A stretch of 64,000 nucleotides of DNA, taken from assembly GCF_000424325.1 (NCBI RefSeq), contig NZ_AUJR01000008.1, forward strand, positions 1 to 64,000, written 5' to 3'. This DNA is from [Clostridium] clostridioforme AGR2157 (lineage in GTDB: Bacteria > Bacillota > Clostridia > Lachnospirales > Lachnospiraceae). The position numbers were made by a program, and so were the translations under genes. Shown here piece by piece: positions 60,740 through 64,000 of the stretch. The number at the start of each line of letters is the position of its first letter. The stretch's first letter is position 1. The notes beneath the pieces were generated by a model. That model worked only from the letters and a program-made list of their open reading frames with translations, was not told the DNA's origin and did not search any database.

Positions 60740-61777
60740 ATGCCTGTTACAATCAAAGACGTGGCTGCCCTTGCAGGGGTGTCGCCGTCAACCGTAAGCC
60801 GTACGTGCAAGGACCATCCCTCTATCAGCCGCCAGACCAAGGAGAAGGTCCGGCAGGCCATGGCGAAGCTGGGCTATGAACCGAATTTTCAGGCCAGCAG
60901 CCTGGCCACCCAGAATTCCCGCACCGTGGGAATCATTCTGCCCCCGTCGGAGTGGGAGGCTTACCAGAATCCCTTCTATCTGGAGATGATACGGGGAATC
61001 AGCCAGTATTGCAACCAGAAGCAGTACATCAATACCGTGATTACGGGACAGAATGAGGATGAGGTCCTCCAGGCCATAAAGACCATGGCAAGAACCGGCC
61101 TGGCAGAGGGATTTATCGTGCTCTACTCCAGGGAGCAGGACCCGGTTCTGGATTATCTCTATGAAGAGGGACTGCTGTATGTGCTCATAGGAAAGGCATG
61201 CCGGAATGTGAACCAGACCATCTATGTGGATAACGACAATGTGCTCGCGGGCAGGGAGGCGGCGGAGTACCTGCTGAATTTGGGCCATGTAAGGATTGCC
61301 TGCCTGTCCGGGGACCATTCTCTTTTGTATAACCACGACAGGAAGATGGGGTACATGCTGGCCCTGGCAGAGCGGAGCATTCCTTTTGACGGCCGGCTGT
61401 GCGTGGAGGTTCCCTCTGTGCCGGAGGAGCAGGACCAGGCCCTGGCAGCCCTGTTCGCAAGGGAGGACAGACCCACGGCCGTGCTGGTCAGCGATGACAT
61501 ACTGGCAGTGGCCCTGGAAAAGACCTGCATTGGTCTGGGGCTATCCATTCCGGGGGATGTATCCATCCTGTCCTTTAACAATTCCCTTCTCTCCAGACTC
61601 ACATTTCCGCCCCTGACATCCGTGGATGTGAATGCCTGCCAGCTGGGAATCGAGGCAGCCGCCCAGATGATAAGCCATGTGGAAAATCCGGAGCTGGTGG
61701 CCACGAAAATCATTGTTCCCCACCACCTGGTGGAGCGGGAGAGCTGTGCGGGAGCCGGATGGTTCTGTGGTGATTGA
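60740..61777 (+). CDS. malR: LacI-family regulator, probable maltose operon repressor
   Basis: A 345-residue protein. The DNA-binding part is VTIKDVAALAGVSPSTVSRTCKDHPSIS, with the hinge LGYEPNFQASSLA. The effector domain is periplasmic-binding-like (RTVGIILPP, LGHVRIACLSGD, AVLVSDDILAVAL, PPLTSVDVNACQLGIEAAAQMI). AAGGAGG supports ATG 60740. It is divergent from the PTS gene across a region with two LacI-type sites and probably responds to maltose or a phosphate ester. Confidence 0.88.
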   Translation: MPVTIKDVAALAGVSPSTVSRTCKDHPSISRQTKEKVRQAMAKLGYEPNFQASSLATQNSRTVGIILPPSEWEAYQNPFYLEMIRGISQYCNQKQYINTVITGQNEDEVLQAIKTMARTGLAEGFIVLYSREQDPVLDYLYEEGLLYVLIGKACRNVNQTIYVDNDNVLAGREAAEYLLNLGHVRIACLSGDHSLLYNHDRKMGYMLALAERSIPFDGRLCVEVPSVPEEQDQALAALFAREDRPTAVLVSDDILAVALEKTCIGLGLSIPGDVSILSFNNSLLSRLTFPPLTSVDVNACQLGIEAAAQMISHVENPELVATKIIVPHHLVERESCAGAGWFCGD

Positions 61778-61833
61778 GATACTGAAACAGTATAACACAT
61801 CCCCGGCAGGGGACTACCTGAAATAGGGCGGAA

Positions 61834-61897
61834 GAAGGCGCCGGATGGCCGGCGCGGCATGCTCAAGAGCAGCGGCCGGGCATCCGGGCGCCTTTTT
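61834..61897 (+). terminator. Terminator after the LacI-family gene
   Basis: Long stem from AAGGCGCC-GGATG-GCCGG to CCGGGC-ATCC-GGGCGCC, then TTTTTG. Small bulges. Confidence 0.75.
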
Positions 61898-61981
61898 GCT
61901 GTCAGACTTATCTCCGGGTTCGGCCGGGATTTCAGCCAATTGTCTTATTTTTCTGAAATACATCTTATCGTATACTTCCTC

Positions 61982-62035
61982 TTGAAAAACACAACATTTA
62001 GTGCTAAAATCTTATACTGTTGCACAAGCAACAGA
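61982..62035 (+). promoter_or_regulatory. nrdD promoter with NrdR box and 5' hairpin
   Basis: TTGAAA (61982-61987), 17 bases, TAAAAT (62005-62010). ACACAACATTTAGTGC (61989-62004) fills the spacer and matches the NrdR box (ACACWATATWTWGTGT type) at about 13 of 16 positions. The start region carries CTGTTGC-ACAA-GCAACAG followed by ATTTTT, a short terminator-like or stabilising hairpin at the very 5' end. A second NrdR box was not clear. Confidence 0.65.
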
Positions 62036-62128
62036 TTTTTCCAGTATTCTGTGATAAGATGCCTTTAAACCGTTTACCTTATGACAGGCAGCGTGGGAGA
62101 GCATTTGGATAAAAGGAGTGTAGTGACG

Positions 62129-64000
62129 ATGAAGATTATTAAGAGGAATGGCGCGGAAGAGGATTTTGACAACAATAAGATCGTGGTGGCCGTGGCAAAG
62201 GCCAATACGGCTGCCGGAAAAAACAAGCTGAGTCTGGAGCAGATTAAGGACATTGCGGATTACGTGGAGTACAAGTGTGTAAAGCTTAACAGGGCTGTGT
62301 CCGTTGAGGAGATCCAGGATATGGTGGAGAACCAGATCATGTCTACAGGCGCGTTTGAGCTTGCAAAGGATTATGTGAGATACCGTTACCAGCGCTCCCT
62401 CATACGCAAGGCCAATACAACGGATAACCGTATTCTGTCCCTGATTGAGTGCAATAACGAGGATGTGAAGCAGGAGAATTCCAACAAGAATCCAACGGTT
62501 AACAGTGTGCAGAGGGATTACATGGCCGGTGAGGTCAGCAAGGACCTGACCAAGAGGATGCTCCTTCCACAGGATATCGTGGAGGCGGACAAGGAGGGCA
62601 TCATTCATTTCCATGATTCCGATTATTTTGCCCAGCACATGCACAACTGCGACCTGGTGAATCTGGAGGACATGCTGCAGAACGGCACGGTTATCAGCGA
62701 GACCAGGATTGAGAAGCCCCACAGCTTTTCCACGGCCTGCAACATCGCCACTCAGATTATCGCCCAGGTAGCCAGCAACCAGTACGGCGGGCAGAGCATC
62801 AGCCTGGCCCATCTGGCTCCCTTTGTGGACGTATCCAGAAAGAAAATATACGCGGAGGTTCAGGAAGAGGTAAAGACCTTTGGCTGCATGCCTTCCGAGG
62901 AAACCATCCATGAAGTGGTGGAAAACAGGCTTCGCAAGGAGGTTACCAAGGGAGTCCAGACCATCCAGTATCAGGTCATCACACTGATGACCACCAACGG
63001 ACAGGCCCCCTTCCTGACCGTGTTCATGTACCTGAATGAGGCTAAGAACGAGCGGGAGAAAAAGGACCTGGCCATGATTATCGAGGAGACTCTGAAGCAG
63101 CGCTGCCAGGGGGTAAAAAATGAGTCGGGCGTATGGATCACGCCGGCATTTCCAAAGCTGATTTATGTGCTGGAGGAGGATAATGTCAACGAGGGAACCG
63201 AGTATTATTACCTGACCGAGATGGCTGCGAAATGTACGGCCAAGCGTCTTGTTCCCGACTATATTTCCGAGAAAAAGATGATGGAATTAAAGGAAGGCAA
63301 CTGCTTCCCTGTCATGGGATGCCGCAGCGCCTTAAGCCCCTGGAAGGATGAAAATGGAAATTATAAATTCTACGGCCGTTTCAACCAGGGCGTGGTGACC
63401 ATCAACCTGGTGGATGTGGCCCTGTCCTCCGGCGGGGACATGGAAGCCTTCTGGAAGATATTTGACGAGAGGCTGGACCTGTGCTACCGGGCCCTGATGT
63501 GCCGCCACAACCGTCTGAGAGGCACTCTGTCCGATGCGGCGCCCATTCTCTGGCAGAACGGCGCCCTGGCAAGGCTTAAGAAGGGCGAAACCATTGACAG
63601 GCTCCTTTACGGCGGCTATTCCACCATTTCCCTGGGATATGCGGGACTCTATGAGTGCGTGAAGTACATGACCGGAAAGTCCCATACCGACCAGGCGGCC
63701 ACTCCCTTTGCCCTGGAGGTCATGGAGTACATGAATAAGGCCTGCAACCGCTGGAAGGATGAGACTAACATCGGATTCAGCATCTATGGTTCACCCATAG
63801 AGAGCACCACCTATAAGTTTGCCAAATGCCTCCAGAAGCGTTTTGGCATCATCGAGGGCGTGACGGACAAAAGCTATATCACCAACAGCTATCATGTGAA
63901 TGTTTCCGAGGAAATCGATGCCTTCTCAAAGCTGAAATTTGAGTCGCAGTTCCAGGCTCTTTCCACCGGCGGAGCCATCAGCTACGTGGAGGTGCCCAAC
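62129..64000 (+). CDS. nrdD: Anaerobic ribonucleoside-triphosphate reductase (3' end outside window)
   Basis: 624 codons are present and the frame is open at the window end. An N-terminal ATP-cone (MKIIKRNGAEEDFDNNKIVVAVAKA) is followed by the glycyl-radical reductase body (IIHFHDSDYFAQHMHNCDLVNLEDML, GFSIYGSPIESTTYKFA, ISYVEVPN). The radical glycine and zinc cysteines would lie beyond 64000. It makes deoxynucleotides without oxygen and needs the activase NrdG, expected downstream. AAAAGGAGTG lies 8-9 bases before the ATG at 62129. Transcription is probably repressed by NrdR. Confidence 0.96.
   Translation, partial: MKIIKRNGAEEDFDNNKIVVAVAKANTAAGKNKLSLEQIKDIADYVEYKCVKLNRAVSVEEIQDMVENQIMSTGAFELAKDYVRYRYQRSLIRKANTTDNRILSLIECNNEDVKQENSNKNPTVNSVQRDYMAGEVSKDLTKRMLLPQDIVEADKEGIIHFHDSDYFAQHMHNCDLVNLEDMLQNGTVISETRIEKPHSFSTACNIATQIIAQVASNQYGGQSISLAHLAPFVDVSRKKIYAEVQEEVKTFGCMPSEETIHEVVENRLRKEVTKGVQTIQYQVITLMTTNGQAPFLTVFMYLNEAKNEREKKDLAMIIEETLKQRCQGVKNESGVWITPAFPKLIYVLEEDNVNEGTEYYYLTEMAAKCTAKRLVPDYISEKKMMELKEGNCFPVMGCRSALSPWKDENGNYKFYGRFNQGVVTINLVDVALSSGGDMEAFWKIFDERLDLCYRALMCRHNRLRGTLSDAAPILWQNGALARLKKGETIDRLLYGGYSTISLGYAGLYECVKYMTGKSHTDQAATPFALEVMEYMNKACNRWKDETNIGFSIYGSPIESTTYKFAKCLQKRFGIIEGVTDKSYITNSYHVNVSEEIDAFSKLKFESQFQALSTGGAISYVEVPN

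Noticed and set aside
1-64000. tRNA, rRNA, prophage or integrated plasmid
   Set aside because: No CCA-ending cloverleaf with T-loop consensus, no rRNA signature, and no integrase, capsid or replication genes were recognised.

Overview
The window reads as a stretch of chromosome from an anaerobic gut Firmicute of the family Lachnospiraceae. An Enterocloster / former Clostridium bolteae-clostridioforme type organism is my best guess (inference). The signs are AGGAGG-type ribosome binding sites, a DapF/DapL lysine pathway, an anaerobic NrdD reductase, a class B sortase, LytTR/GHKL and BTAD regulators, and several Lachnospiraceae-style small genes. Most of the window is GC-moderate with G/C-rich third codon positions. 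Two blocks (about 39.0-45.3 kb and 46.4-48.7 kb) are clearly AT-richer and look acquired. No rRNA, tRNA, CRISPR array, intact insertion sequence or phage was seen.

Layout. 0-1.5 kb: 3' end of a wall-binding-repeat/DUF1266 protein, an ISL3 transposase relic and a promoter-to-terminator unit that looks like a small RNA. 1.5-6.5 kb: GntR regulator divergent from a nucleoside salvage operon (uridine phosphorylase, NupC transporter, DeoB, DeoC). 6.6-8.4 kb: EamA permease and a divergent sirtuin. 8.7-16.1 kb: citrate fermentation unit (citD-citE-citF, OmpR-type regulator, hybrid sensor kinase, CitMHS transporter) with a shared TCTTAA motif in front of both citD and the transporter gene. 16.2-20.6 kb: L,D-transpeptidase, sodium:solute symporter, LytTR/GHKL two-component pair. 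20.7-23.0 kb: TPP riboswitch, thiD, cytX. 23.3-27.0 kb: cyclophilin lipoprotein, second L,D-transpeptidase, MATE pump. 27.0-30.3 kb: BTAD regulator divergent from a TWQG-motif protein and sortase B, with an 11-bp direct repeat ideally placed for a SARP/BTAD activator. 30.4-33.1 kb: polar amino-acid ABC transporter behind an attenuator-like leader. 33.3-38.6 kb: a 54-codon gene starting with TTG, pyrG, ftsH, a DUF4397-like Pro-rich repeat protein.

38.6-45.3 kb is a sucrose/raffinose-type cluster (AraC regulator, GH32, PTS EIIBC, GH36) ending in a truncated HAD gene that abuts a LivK-type relic. 45.5-48.7 kb holds an AraC gene and then a graveyard of genes each carrying internal deletions (macro/DUF6430, AAA-15 ATPase, GyrI-like, YjbR/DUF3795). 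48.8-55.5 kb: a DapF-like protein with both catalytic cysteines replaced by serine, glnA plus an ANTAR regulator, true dapF, dapL, an Lrp regulator and a wall amidase with a SPOR domain. 55.6-61.8 kb: a maltose PTS locus (malQ, an EEP phosphatase likely acting on maltose 6'-phosphate, EIIACB, LacI regulator) with LacI-type operators between the divergent promoters. 62.1-64.0 kb: nrdD (runs off the end) behind a promoter with an NrdR box lying exactly between -35 and -10.

The window therefore shows a fermentative scavenger of nucleosides, citrate, maltose and plant galactosides, with most catabolic units carrying a dedicated local regulator. All identifications are by reading of motifs and family memory; no database search was run.
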